Shown piece by piece: positions 46,531-58,430 of a DNA stretch of 64,000 nucleotides. Position 1 is the stretch's first letter. Each line of letters opens with the position of its first letter. The notes below the pieces were generated by a model. The model was not told the origin of the DNA. It worked only from the letters and a program-made list of their open reading frames with translations, and made no database searches. The position numbers and the translations under genes are program-made. This stretch comes from Maniola hyperantus (Eukaryota; Arthropoda; Insecta; Lepidoptera; Nymphalidae): NCBI RefSeq assembly GCF_902806685.2, contig NC_048556.1:8308001-8372000 (forward strand). The letters are read 5' to 3'.

Positions 46531-49500
46531 CTGGAACGAGGAGAAAATTCTATGAGTTTATTATAGTCAGTGCAGTTAGAATTAGAAATTAGGATTATAA
46601 AATCTATAAAACTACCTAACTTGCGTTTGCCTGCGACTTTGTCCGTGTTATATAATTTACAGCCTCACATGACATGCCTGAAAGTCCTCCATAATGTTCT
46701 CAAATGTCTGCCAATCCGCACTTGGTTAGCGTGGTGGACTATGGCTAAACGCTTCTCACTCTGAGAGTATTCAGTAGTAAGCCGGCGATGGGTTGACGGG
46801 TTGATGATGATGATAATGATAGCATAATAGATCGGGTATACCTAGTGGGTACCTACCAACGCTATAATGAAAATTTGCGAAATTGTTGGCCGTCTGGATA
46901 TTTAAAAAAAAACCCTCACACCACTAGACCTTAGGATCTAGACACAGTAGAATAGAATACAATACCTACTTAGAATATTTTTTTATTCAAATAAACTTGT
47001 ACAAGTGCTTTTGAACCGTCAAACCACTGGTTCGGAATGCCGTTTCTACCGAGAAAAACCAGCTATAAACTCGGCGGTTGCTTTTTCAAATATAATCGCA
47101 TTGAGTAAGTACTAGGTACATATGTAATTAACTATTAAATAATGATAAATTCTATTGTAAATGACTTGCTAAATAAGTAATTACATCGACATTTAGAAGG
47201 AGATGGCAGATTTGTAGAGCGTTGTCCCTGTCATTGAGACCGACAAAACGTCATATAGGTATGAGTGACAGAGACAACGCTCTACAAAGCCGAAATGTCA
47301 TTCTAATGGTCGATGTACATTACTTTCTGCCGCGTACTGTACATAACATAATACCTACATATCATCATCATCATCATGATCAACCCATAGCCGGCTCACT
47401 ACAGAGCACGGGTCTCCTCTCAGAGTGAGAAGGGTTTTGGCCATAGTCTTACCACGCTGGCCACGTGCGGATTGGCAGACTTCACACACCTTTGAGAACA
47501 TTATGGAGAACTCTCAGGCATGCAGGTTTCCTCACGATGTTTTCCTTCACCGTTAAAGCAAGTGATATTTTAATTACTTAAAAACGCACATAACTCCGAA
47601 AAGTTAGAGGTGCGTGCCCGGGATCGAACCCTCGACTTCCGATTGGAAGGCGGACGTCCTAACCACTAGGCTACCACAGCTTCTACCTATACAGCTAATT
47701 AATTACCTATTTATGTAATGGTGGAACAAAAGCTACAGTCAAAGAGTCGTGAGTCGTGACTGGCGCCATGTTTGAATCATGTTGCAACGACCTTGAAAGG
47801 TCTCGCCAAGGTATTCGATATAAACAATTTCTAATTACACAGGCTTGGTAGGTACCGACCGCATGCTACAAACCTAATTTTTAGGATTCCGTATCTCTAG
47901 AGGAAAATAGGATACCTATATAGGATCACTCCGTTGTCTGTATGTCGTGTCTGTGAATTCTAGGGAATCAAAACTATAATATATTAATATATTATCTCTG
48001 CTAAAGGATACTTCCCGTTGACCTAGAACCATGTTTGGCAGGTTAGCACTAGTAGAGGCAAAAATCCGAAACCCGAGAATTTGTGGTTATAATATGACAA
48101 AAAATTAAAAAAAGTGTTATGTCTTGTACGGTGGTAAGGAAGTCGGAATCGTGTGCAAGACTGTTTTTATAAACGCATGTGATCGGATTTTTTTAAAGAA
48201 TATTGGCCATATTCCGCTTTTACTTTTACTCCATCTAAGAGACAATTTGGAATTTATCTCACACCTGGCTTTACTCACGTGTTTAGTCGACGTTAGCCCG
48301 ACTAGTTTCGAACCCATCCGTCGAATGTCGACTAAAGCCGGGTAGGTATATAATGGAAATCACTCACGATAGTGTAAGCGCTAAAATTTGGATTTTTTAT
48401 TCTAAGTATAACAATTTGCTTTTCAAGGAAACATTACTGTGATAGTGTTACCCATTTACACGCATACAAGTAGCATAATAAGTGGAGAGGCTTTAGAGCT
48501 ATGAGGTAAACAACCTGCCTCCCCCGCAATACACATTACAGCTTGTCCCGTGGGAGCTGTCCCAAGCTCTGAACTCCTATTTCCCCTAAGAAACTTGTGA
48601 CCCGCTTCTTAGGGTTGAAAGGATGGCTATATAAGTATATATAACATATTATCTACTCGGGGAAAAACGTCTGCAAGAATCCAGTAGCGGTATATATAGG
48701 TCATAACACCTTCGCGTTGCACTGTCGTGTAAAAACTCACTAAAAAGCGGGTACGTAACTATCAAACACGATTATAATAACTAATAAGATGATTTTAAAT
48801 TAATTATTTAATAAGCTGCTGCTAGTTTATCGATAAATCCTTACCTACAATATAAATGCGCAAGAGTGTCTGTTTCCTATTCACGGTTCTACTACTGAAT
48901 TGATTATGACGAAATTTTGCACATAGATAACTCATACCGTATAAGTAAGGAGTAGAGATGCATTTTCCTCTATCCTAGAATCAAGTAATATATCAAAGTA
49001 CCACAATAAAGCTGAAAATGTATAAAAATACCACGTCAGCGAAGTCGCGTGCATCAACTAGCTCTAAGTGTAGAGAGAACAAAAATATGTTAAGAGGTGA
49101 ATGGGTGAAATGCATTAAGGACACATACCGCTCTGAGCGTCATTATATAGTCGTTAACTCGTTATTTCACAAGTTATCATCGTTGTTTAAATTCTAAATC
49201 GACCGAAAAGAAATAGAAATACCATACCTCCTACTCAAGGTAAGGAGTAAGGACCCCGGGCGGATCTACGACTAATCGGGCACACACCAACAAAGAAGTG
49301 AGTTTTTGTCAGGATACATAATAATTTACGATAAAGAGACCAACTCAAAAAAGAAGAAATCAAAAAAAAAATTTAGGCTGAGCTCTTTCTTACGTAAGAG
49401 GAATTTGTTGTTGGATTTTCTTGAGTGTTGAATTTTCTTGCGGGTTTATTTATTGTTAGGTCGAAAAGGTCCGTTGGTGTAAGTTTTTATGACAAGTTTT

Positions 49501-52500
49501 ATTTATTACTACCTAATTTCTGGACCCGCATGAAATTCGGAAATTTTATCTCGATTTTCAATAAACCAATTTTGATCAATCTTAGCTTAGATAAATATAA
49601 GTAGATAGCATGTATGTGTATACCTTCCTATAATAGGTATAGGTAGGAACCGTGTTACGATATACTTAATTGTAAACAAATCATCAGTGAAACTATTACA
49701 ATTATTTTATATTTATTTTGATATACAATTTTTGATATGTATTTAAAATTATTTAGAAATTTCCTTGAAGTGTAGGTAAAAACACTATAAAATATAAAAT
49801 ATTACAATTTGGTATATAATAATTCGCGACGCGAAAAAGGACCCCGGATGGGTTTGAAACTAGTCGGGCTTACGTCGACTAAGCACGTGAGTAAAGCCGG
49901 GACAGATATTATATATAATGGAAATCACTCACGATAGTTTAAACGCTAAAATTATTATATAATAGATACATAGCATAACAGTAACTGTAATTAGCACACA
50001 CTATATATAAGTATTTATTATAATACATATTATGTTATGATCCGACTAACTAATTACATACCATCAGCTAACACGCAATGTCATATGAAACCGTTTTCTA
50101 TGTCGAAACTACTGGCGTGCTCAAACCATTAACAAACTAGCTAAATCGCCCCGGCTTCACACGTATGGGCTATTGTGAATATGGTAACTGTTATGTACCC
50201 ACTACAAATAACATATTATAAAGCTTATATGTGAAATTATATAAATGGTAGAAACCGCGTTGAAACTCAAAATCTACTAAGAAGTTAAGGAGTTGTAAGA
50301 GAAGGGAATACACAAACAACGAACGAACAGCGAACAGCGATTTGTGACTTTGTTATAGATACTAGATAGGTATATATACCTACTACTACTGTAGAATTGA
50401 AGTAGGTATGCCACTCAGCAATTTGGCGTAAAATGGCGTTGACGATTTGGGTCAGCGATCTTCACTAACGACCTAAGCTATTATGCAACTTATTTGTACG
50501 TACACGTCCAAAGATTGTTATTTTTTATGCGTTGGAAAAGGCATTGCCAAATTCCGAAATAAGTAGCAAAATTATTTGCCCTAAGGGTCTGAAAATTCAG
50601 GGAATTTTGAGAGTAAGGTTTCTTATGCGATACTTTGGGTTTGCATCATTTACCACCATTACCGGCATATCGTATCATCAAGCTATTTAGCATTTTGGTA
50701 CGGTTCCGCGAAGAATCCTATTACTTAGGTAGGCTTATATGCGCGTTTTATAAACTGTCGAACGCGTTTTAAGTTGCATCAGGTCGATGATGATGATGAA
50801 ACTTAAAAAGCGGCCCACTACTGAGCATGGGTCCTCTCTCTGAATGATAAGGGTATGGCCGTAGTCCACCACGCTGGCCAAGACCGGATTGGCAGACAGC
50901 ACACACCTTTGATAACATTATCGAGAACTCTCAAGCATGCAGGTTTCCTCACAATGATTTCCTACGCCTTTAAAGCAAGTCTTATTTAATTGCTTAGAGT
51001 TGCATGTCGGGGATCAAACTTTGGACCCATCGAATAAGAGATCGACGTCATAACTACTCGGCTACCATCTCTTTTAGATTAGTGTAATTATATCTAAATG
51101 TATTTCTTGTCTAATCTAAATGTCTTCCTTCATTCCTAATTGACTAAAAAAGTATTCAATAGTAAACCATAAGCTACATATCGTTATTATTTTAAACGTT
51201 TTATGTTATTTTCCTGTACTTCTTACTGTTCTTATTTGAGATGTTACCCATTATATTATTAGGCACGTAAATGCAAAAAATGCCTATTGCGATGCGAGGC
51301 CATTAAAATGTGTAAAAAAGAACATAGAATATCTGCGATTGTATACTCGTTTGAACGAAGCTGAATCACTCGACCACTTACAATGCCTTGGTCGGCGAAC
51401 TTAGTTTATTTTAGACGTTTGGTAGCAATGAATGTATCTACTATGATATTCTAAATTTAAATTCAAACGACAACAGCGGTTATTCCTATCTCTATTCTAT
51501 TTTTTTACAACGAATACAAAACGTGTTGATTACGTACACTACCACGGAATCTGAGGGTGAACAGTCGTAAAAACTTAAAATAGTTGCATTGTTATCTATC
51601 GTTTAATAATTTACAGAGAATATGATATCTGGTGAAGTCGTCCGCGTGGATTTAGATTTTTGAAAAGTCCCGTGGGAACTTTTTGTTTTTCTTGGATAAA
51701 AAATCCTATTCGTCTCTGAGATACAAGCTATAAATACCAAATACCTAGATGATGCTCGCGACTTCGTCCAGGTGGATTTAGGTTTTTGAAAATCCCGTGG
51801 GACCTTTGATTTTCCGTGACAAAAGAAGTGTATGTCGTTGTATGTGTTGTCAGTAGTTGCCAAATTCCATCAAAATTTCGTAAACAGATTGGCCGTGAAA
51901 AGCTAGCAAACAGACACACAATAATAATATAAGTATGGATAATGTAAATAAGTAAGATACCTAAGTTTCTATTGTTAGTTTGTTCAACATGTTGGAGACT
52001 AGCTTGAGCAAACATAATTATGGCTTCAGCATGTTAGCTAAGCTAATACCTACTTTAATTAATGTTTATCGTTAAAAGCTCTATTAATGCGCCGTAAAGT
52101 AAATATAAATACTATTATCGGATTAGCTCTCTACCTAGACATTTCGTCTATATACTAGATCGATAGTCCTTACCAAGGAGTGGGTAAGTAAAGTAAGAAC
52201 GTATGTTTTGCGAGTCAATTCACAGTGCAATTTCTAGTTCCTACTGTAGATCATGTACCTACACAGACATGGTATTGTACATTTCATTTAATTTAATTTA
52301 ATTTATTTATTTAATCGGACAGCAATAGCTCCATTTCTAAGGTTAGATACGCATTTAATTTTTACTGCAACATTTTTAGGCCAATTCTTGTAGTTCTATT
52401 TTCATTTGCTAAAGAAAGATCTCCAAATGGTCAAATATTTCTTTACTATTGAGAAGTTTTTTAAGACTTGTAATATTATTATTTTCATTATTTATTTTTA

Positions 52501-55500
52501 ACTCACTATACATATAAATCTAATCTTTGTATGATGAAAGGGAACAGTAGCAGTTTAAATTGAACGTTTAAATGTCATTAGGTATTCGGATTGTATAAAC
52601 AAATGACGAATAAGCAATTATTAGTCAGACAGATACTTATCATCTATTTTCCTTAAACAATTCTCGAAAATCACACAACATGTTCTTCATAATGTTCTAA
52701 TGTAAAAAGCATTAAGTAAAAAATATGATACTTAGAGCATCGCGGAACCAGCCTTAAGGAAGTGAGGTCAGCTTAGAGACGGGAAGAGACTTATTTAATG
52801 AACATAATATGCCTACTAGACATTATATATCTATTAACTCTAATGTAAAGAGTAAACAAATAAGGTAATACATCAGCTTGAGCTGCATCATTCAGAAACA
52901 TACCTAGTACTTACTTAGATATTATTTTTTATACATTTATTTATTTGTCAAAGAACCGCCCACAGAATTACACACTTAAAATTACATAAAATGTTTTTGA
53001 GGTCTCGTGTAACTCAATTTACGGGCAGTCACAACTAGCATTAAAACAAGTCGTACATTAAAATAACATGAACAATATACCTAAGCTATAAAATACAAAA
53101 TGAATACGAAGAGAATATTATAATAAAAGTAATACTAAGTTAAATTATGTAATATATACAATATACTTGCAACTAGGGGCTGACATAATAATTATCCTAC
53201 TGAGGAATCAAGTGATTTAATTAGCTCGAGTTTAGATTTGGGCAATTTATCACAAAACAGATCGAGGGTCTTGTCCTTGACTAAAAATTCCTTGTATGTA
53301 TTACAAAACCTACCAATCCGCACATGACCAGCGTGGTAGGACTATGGCCAAAACCCTTCTCACTCTAAAAGGAGACCCGTGCTCTGTAGTGAGCCGGTTA
53401 TGGGTTGATTATGATGATTACAAAACCTAGGTATTAACGAATGACGACCTAGATTAATTCTGCTGAATCGGTGAGTGAACAGAGGAATAGGAACATAAAG
53501 AAATTAAAAGAAGTGACCATGAGTGAGATTTACCAATAAGATCCAAAATAAAATAGAAATAATTTCGTCTCATCGTCATCATCAACCGTTAGACGTAGAC
53601 ACTGCTATCTGCTGGACAATGGAGGTGTTTTATAGGGGCTTTCACACGCCACTTAAGATAGAGCAACAGAATAATTAATAGTCGCAATTAGGACTAAAAA
53701 TATACTCGAATTGGGATTGAAAAGGCACATAATATGGATCCCGTGACATTGAGGTCTCTAGAAACTAAAAACACCGTCAACATTTTATTTCTCTTATGTC
53801 ACCACAATAAGTACTATTTCTGCCGCATAAATCGCATGACAACGTCCGCAATTATTCACAAGGGGAAACGTCGTACAATACACGTAGTTTGTATGAATTC
53901 TACTTACAGTTTACAGTCTACAGTCCAATGCGACAATTCTTTGCCATTTACGGAAGCAGACGTTCAACCGGCCACTTCGAGACCGAATTTGGAACGCACG
54001 TGTGTACGTGGCATACTAACTACAGTTTTTATATAACTAGTTAACTACATTATAATACATAACCGCTGGCATCATTATTACTTGGCATTCAAATGATTCT
54101 AAATACGATGACATAAAACCCATCTTGTTCCATTGCGTATAGAAAATGTGAATGTCTTTGTGGTGTACCTACTTGGGTTACAATTTAGGCGTTACAAGTA
54201 GGGCTAAACTCACGTGGTCGAAGTATACCCGACTAGTTTCGAACGTCCGGAATTCAGCCGTTGGACATTTATATTTAGGTATTACTAGCTGCCCGGCGAA
54301 CTTCGTACCGCCTAACAGTCGATTCAAATTTTTAAATTTTTCTCTCCGTAAGAACCATCCCCGTACTTCAAGGAATATTACAAAAAAGATATATTATATT
54401 AGATCTGTCAGTCAGTCTGCGTTTCCTTTTATATATAGGTGTAAAAAAACATTTACAATAAAACACTATGGTGTTGTTTCCATTTTCCGAAATAAACAAA
54501 TCAAATTAGATGGGTCAATGACAAATTAGTGAATTGGTTGATCGTTAATTATTTCTAAATTGGGTTCCAAATTCCAATACGGACGATTATGGACCATTGG
54601 ATTAATTTAATGTCAACGGTTTATTTAGTATACGAAAATTTATTTGTTATGATTTGCGTAGCTACTGCAACGCTGCAAATTGATTTTTTGTTTATTTATA
54701 AAACTTAGTTATTTTGAGTTAAAGTAAGTTTGAGTTAATTTGAATACCTACTAAATAAGTACTAAATTTAAGTGAGAATTTTTGAAAATTCACGGTTTCT
54801 TAGAATAAATTCTTTAAACCTACAGATTTTTAGATACTCTTAGAAAAGAAAAACTTAGATATACCTACCTACTGTGATTTTTAGAAAAATTGTGTATTTG
54901 TTCACAATTTTAATACAAGATTTAATTTGTAAAAAAGTTAAATCAACAAAATCGTGTGATCCATGTGAACATTAGAACTAGGTACTATAAACGCTGAGAA
55001 GTGAAGTGTGAGCAGTTAGGAGTACCCACTAAAAAAAACAGAAAAGCTTTTTTGTTGGCAACTGTCCAACAAACTCATCAAGCAAAAACGGATTTTAAGA
55101 ATCTATATATATAAAAGGAAAAGGTGACTGACTGACTGACTGACTGACTGACTGACTGATCTATCAACGCACAGCCCAAACTACTGGACGGATCGGGCTG
55201 AAATTTGGCATGCAGATAGCTATTATGACGTAGGCATCCGCTAAGAAAGGATTTTTGAAAATTCAATCCCTAAGGGGTTGAAATAGGGGTTTGAAATTTG
55301 TGTAGTCCACGCGGACGAAGTCGCGGGCATAAGCTAGTTTTATTATAAAATACTACACTTTCCTACAGTCACACAAGTGACTTTCTCACTTTCCCGAGGC
55401 GGAGCGTAGGAGCAGCGAGCTTATTACGGTTCCTAGTTTGCCTGTCGTGAAAATCACTGTTTTTTTTTGTAACTGAGAATGTTCAATATTCAAAGAAATG

Positions 55501-58407
55501 CCCCGGTTCGGAATGCTCTTTCTACCGAGAACCAGCAAGAAACTCAGCGGTTAGCAGTTGTTACAAGCAAACAATTAATTGTTTAGTAGGTAACCAAAAT
55601 CTTCTAAGGATTGTAAAGCGATTCAATAAAGTATATTATTATACTTAGGGTTATATTTATTACTCTATGACGAGTAACTCATAGTTCAATGACTAGCAAT
55701 GAGATCTTTATCCAACAATATGCGACTAGAGTCACTAGAACTTGTCTCAAAAAGGCAATGTTAGGACAAAGCTCACACCAGTTTTTCTTACATTATTAAT
55801 GACAAGTAGTATGACTAAACTGGCTTTATAAAGGAAAACCACTTGAAATTACCGTCTTAAGGCTTGGTCAGATCAGATACGTAACAGCAGCGACACGCGA
55901 CATATGCGCATGTGCATGGTTAGGTGATCCGCAGTGATATAGTGATATTATATTCTGTGATTTTGCAAATTTCCTGGGGATATTATGAAATTCCGGAATA
56001 AGCTGAATATCCCAATTGATTGTCTCATTTTAGTTAAGATAAACTTCCGTGGGTCGCGGCTGCAGCAATTTCTCTACGTGATCAATTTAGAAATGAGGAG
56101 ATCCGTATGATAACCAGAGTAAGCAACGTAGCTAAACTGGTTGTAAAGGTGAAGTGGTAACGCCTATTGCCACTTCAGCTTCAGCAGAGCAAATACTTAG
56201 TTTAAAAAACCGATAGACGTCGGAGTCCTAAGGTGCAAGGCGACCTCGTACCTGAAAGCGCAGCGTTGGAAGACCCTCCAACTAGGTGGACAGACGATAT
56301 ATCAAGACCGTGGTGTGTGGAAGTCCCTACAAGAAACTATGTCCAGTAGTGGACGTCTATCGGTTGATGATGATGAAGGACACGTATCCGTCACGCGTTG
56401 TGTGTACCCCAGTCTTTACCATTTATTTATTCAGAGAAATAAAACGTCAATTATTATGAGATGCGACTAACATCCCTACAGTTCAAGTTTCCGACAAGGA
56501 CTAGATAATAATCGTTATGACTTACTTGATTGTCACAACGTTGTTCTAGAAATACCATGGGAGAAATATTCAAGCATGTGTTTATTACTTACCCAGGTAC
56601 TCGTAAGTAAGTTTCTACAATCTTGCGCTACTTTGCTTGAGCATGTTATTTAGGAAAGCTGTTTTATATACTTGTAGGTATCTAGGTGGGACTTGAAGGA
56701 CAAACTAACAAACTAACAAACCAACAAACGCATTTATAATAAGGGTACTGAAGTACACTAATGTCACATTTTGAGGCTAATGCTCTTTGAATCTAGACAC
56801 CTAATATAAGATTAAAAATTATACCTGCGTATATAAATTAGTTACGAGATAACTGTAATCATAATTTGATTAGCGGTAAATCGTAATGCGTCCGAAATCT
56901 TTGCTAAGGCCGATTGTACATTGACGGATAGGTCAAGGCATGTCATAAGTAATTATCTTTTTGAAATGAAAACTTATTAGCCATGTTGGGCGATTTTGAG
57001 AGAAGGTAAGAACTTCAAGATCGTGTCACCGACAATCGACATGCTAATGTTAATAAATGCTCGGAGGCCGAAGCGCCGATAAAACGCCGCATGTAAAAAC
57101 TAAACTAACTAAATTTTTGATACTATGTACGTATTGTACTATGTAGGTAGGTAGATGCAATTTATTAAAATATCAAAAAAACTGTTATTTCCATTAATTC
57201 ATCGTTTTAAGTTTTCACTTATGTCGGCAGTCCCAACCGAGTGCCAATTTTTATTTTTGTTTTCTTTATCAAGAATATTAAACCATAAAATTTAAATTTA
57301 ATGTAACATAGGTAGAAGATAGTTTTTAATTAACAAACATTAATGGGATGGTAATTAAATTAAAATAGAAGTGATAGACTAATGATTAAGTGGTTTTTGA
57401 AAATTGGAAAATCTAAATCTAGTGCTGTCCTTTTTCGCAGAGAGTATAATGAAAGAGATATTATATACATTTAAAAATATATTTTCATTTAGTTTTGAGA
57501 TGTGTATACAGTGCGGTGTTTGCCCTATAGTTAGTTTGCACACGCCCTAATACAACCATGCAATTGCGTCGTGTATCGATATCTCGCATCGATCGGTCGT
57601 TCACTCGCATTCGAAGGTTGCCCGAAATCGAATGACACCTTATCGATACATCTATTGCGCGAGATTGTAATGATCGCTTTGAAGTGCCACTCGATGATAA
57701 AAGAAAATAAGAATTAATCGTTCAAGTGCCAAAATACGTAATCATCGTGTGCTGTCCTCGAGGTGAAGCCAAGGTCTTTGTCTAAAGCCGATTCTTTTTC
57801 AATTTTGGGTAGCTATAAGCCCTTTCTATCCACTTACATGCAATCGTCATCATCACTATCAACCCATCGCGAGCTCACTACTGAGCACGGGTTTCCTCTC
57901 ATAATGAGAAGAGGTTGGTCATAGTCTACCTCGCTGGCCAAGTGCAGATTGGCAGACTTACACTGAACACACCTTTGAATACCTACATTATGGAGAACTC
58001 TTAAGTATTTAAGCAAGCAGATTTTTCCTACGTCGTTAAAGTTGTGTTTAATTTGTTAAAACGCACGTAACTCCGAAAAGTCATTTTGTTCTTAAAATGC
58101 CAGAAACGGAAAAAAGGCATTTACTTAGGGCGTAGCGTGCTGATACTTAGGCGGCGTAGCGGCGACGACGAATGCTCGAAGTTTAGTATTGGCACATGAG
58201 TATTGTGCCCTGTGCGATTAAAAACTGCAGTTACAAGCATTAAATTATATTCTCAACCTTACCTATGTGTCCTGTATGTTGAAAATTGGTTGGCGCACCG
58301 ATCATAGATCTGTCTATTCTCCGCCGAGCAGTCCTCTGCGCCTGCGCGGCTGGCTGGTAGCAGCACGCGAACCATTGCAGCCACATCTCACTGCCTGTAG
58401 TTGCCAT
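46436..58407 (-). CDS. CDC42 small effector (SPEC/CDC42SE), two of its coding exons
   Basis: This is a small adaptor that binds GTP-loaded CDC42 at membranes and shapes actin signalling. Reverse-strand exons 58407-58263 (ATG to first base of a Gly codon) and 46530-46436 join in phase 1. The first encodes MATTGSEMWLQWFACCYQP, a basic stretch ARRRIDRS, and the CRIB motif IGAPTNFQHTGHIG; the Cys pair matches the palmitoylated Cys-Cys of SPEC proteins. The second encodes STDVDMPSSLLHSIQNQMQS then KGGYEMPYGVK; SIQNQMQSKGGY is nearly identical to vertebrate CDC42SE2. Together 79 codons; family members are about 80-85 residues, so a short last exon is missing. The intron between is 11.7 kb. Drosophila's counterpart would be a Spec-type gene. 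Confidence 0.92.
46655..46822 (+). repeat. SINE-A fragment, forward
   Basis: CCTGAAAGTCCTCCATAATGTTCTCAAA, CTGCCAATCCGCACTTGG, AGCGTGGTGGACTATGGC and GATGGGTTGACGGGTTGATGATGATG. 5' truncated. Confidence 0.65.
46975..47100. repeat. LINE 3'-end-like repeat E, copy 1
   Basis: TTTTTATTCAAATAAACTTGTACAAGTGC, CCACTGGTTCGGAATGCCG, CTACCGAGAAAAACCAGC and ACTCGGCGGTTGC; also at 63125-63290 and partly at 55500-55565. Confidence 0.65.
47180..47343. repeat. MITE-2 foldback element, copy 4
   Basis: ACATCGACATTTAGAAGG and TTGTAGAGCGTTGTCCCTGTC are mirrored by GACAACGCTCTACAAAGCC and TCATTCTAATGGTCGATGTAC; ends TTTCTGCCGCGTACTGTA. Confidence 0.78.
47360..47683 (-). repeat. SINE-A, reverse, most complete copy
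   Basis: Tail CATCATCATCATGATCAACCC; head at the right end reads, on the reverse strand, GTGGTAGCCTAGTGGTTAGG then ACGTCCGC and a B box GGTTCGATCCCGGGCACGC. Box order and spacing indicate a tRNA-derived promoter. Confidence 0.85.
48270..48395. repeat. Repeat F copy 1
   Basis: CGACGTTAGCCCGACTAGTTTCGAACCCATCCG, then GTATATAATGGAAATCACTCACGATAGTGTAAGCGCTAAAAT. The second half recurs directly at 49910-49950, while the first half recurs inverted at 49840-49900; a further inverted piece is at 54212-54262. Confidence 0.65.
49830..49950. repeat. Repeat F copy 2, partly inverted
   Basis: AAGGACCCCGGATGGGTTTG, AAACTAGTCGGGCTTACGTCGACTAAGCACGTGAG, then ATATAATGGAAATCACTCACGATAGTTTAAACGC. Compare 48270-48395. 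Confidence 0.65.
50787..51072 (-). repeat. SINE-A copy, reverse
   Basis: GATGATGATGATGAAAC tail region, then CCACTACTGAGCATGGGTCC, CACGCTGGCCAAGACCGGATTGGCAGAC, GCAGGTTTCCTCACAATG and head words GACGTCATAACTACTCGGCTACC. Confidence 0.75.
51620..51935. repeat. Two tandem RTE-like LINE 3' ends
   Basis: GTCGTCCGCGTGGATTTAGATTTTTGAAAAGTCCCGTGGGAAC (first) and GCTCGCGACTTCGTCCAGGTGGATTTAGG ... GGCCGTGAAAAGCTAGCAAACAGAC (second). Both are truncated copies of one family. Confidence 0.65.
52935..53600 (-). pseudogene. LINE C-terminal relic with 3' UTR, split by a SINE
   Basis: On the reverse strand, with the SINE at 53312-53416 removed, a frame reads THRFSRINLGRHSLIPRF, CNTYKEFLVKDKTLDL, FCDKLPKSKLELIKSL and DSSVG before a stop at about 53202. 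AT-rich 3' sequence follows, ending in (AAAT)n near 52938. Pattern and tail suit a non-LTR retrotransposon C-terminus; the clade is unknown and the frame is broken upstream. Confidence 0.6.
53312..53416 (+). repeat. 5'-truncated SINE-A with perfect 12-bp target duplication
   Basis: Body CAATCCGCACATGACCAGCGTGGTAGG through TAGTGAGCCGGTTATGGGTTGATTATGATG. It is bounded by ATTACAAAACCT on both sides (53300-53311 and 53417-53428). Confidence 0.85.
54212..54400. repeat. Repeat F piece and inverted LINE-end-like repeat
   Basis: CACGTGGTCGAAGTATACCCGACTAGTTTCGAACG, then TACTAGCTGCCCGGCGAACTTCGTACCGCC with TTTTCTCTCCGTAAGAACCATCC, the inverse of 1615-1725. Confidence 0.6.
55105..55340. repeat. Dispersed repeat D with (ACTG)n
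   Basis: TATATATAAAAGGAAAAGGTGACTG, a run of ACTG, GATCTATCAACGCACAGCCC, AACTACTGGACGGATCGGGCTG, CACGCGGACGAAGTCGCGGGCATAAGCTAG. Reference copy of the family. Confidence 0.75.
56190..56365 (+). repeat. Decayed RTE-clade C-terminal fragment
   Basis: ACCGATAGACGTCGGAGTCC, GAAAGCGCAGCGTTGGAAGACC, CCAACTAGGTGGACAGACGAT, then TATGTCCAGTAGTGGACGTC and GATGATGATGA. Confidence 0.65.
57843..58085 (-). repeat. SINE-A copy, reverse, about 180 bp from the CDC42SE exon
   Basis: CGTCATCATCACTATCAACCC, GAGCTCACTACTGAGCACGGG, CTCGCTGGCCAAGTGCAGATTGGCAGAC, ATTATGGAGAACTCTTAAG and AACGCACGTAACTCCGAAAAG. The head is lost. Confidence 0.7.
58263..58407 (-). CDS. CDC42SE first coding exon with CRIB motif
   Basis: On the reverse strand, ATG in the context ATTAAAAATGG; donor CATAG/GTAAGG. 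48 full codons plus one base. CRIB residues I-G-x-P-x-x-F-x-H-x-x-H-I-G are all present. Compared with vertebrate SPECs it has about eight extra residues around the Cys pair (QPAAQAQRTA). Confidence 0.94.
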
Positions 58408-58430
58408 TTTTAATAGTCCACTAGCACCAC
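58408..58430 (-). promoter_or_regulatory. Leader just upstream of the CDC42SE start
   Basis: Reverse-strand sequence GTGGTGCTAGTGGACTATTAAAA precedes the ATG. GCTAG could be a splice acceptor for a leader exon or plain 5' UTR; not decided. Confidence 0.3.

Larger units (their letters stand above)
46531..58262 (-). other. 11.7-kb CDC42SE intron
   Basis: No exon recognised. Contents: SINE-A pieces and copies (46655-46822, 47360-47683, 50787-51072, 53312-53416, 57843-58085), MITE-2 (47180-47343), a LINE 3' end (46975-47100), the element pair at 48270-48395 and 49830-49950, RTE-like ends (51620-51935), a LINE C-terminal relic (52935-53600), repeat D (55105-55340) and an RTE fragment (56190-56365). 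48400-49830, 51940-52930, 53650-54200 and 56400-57840 show nothing recognised. Confidence 0.6.

Noticed and set aside
47600..47683. Functional tRNA gene suggested by A and B box words
   Set aside because: It is the head of a SINE with a long body and GAT tail; no closed cloverleaf or acceptor stem pairing.
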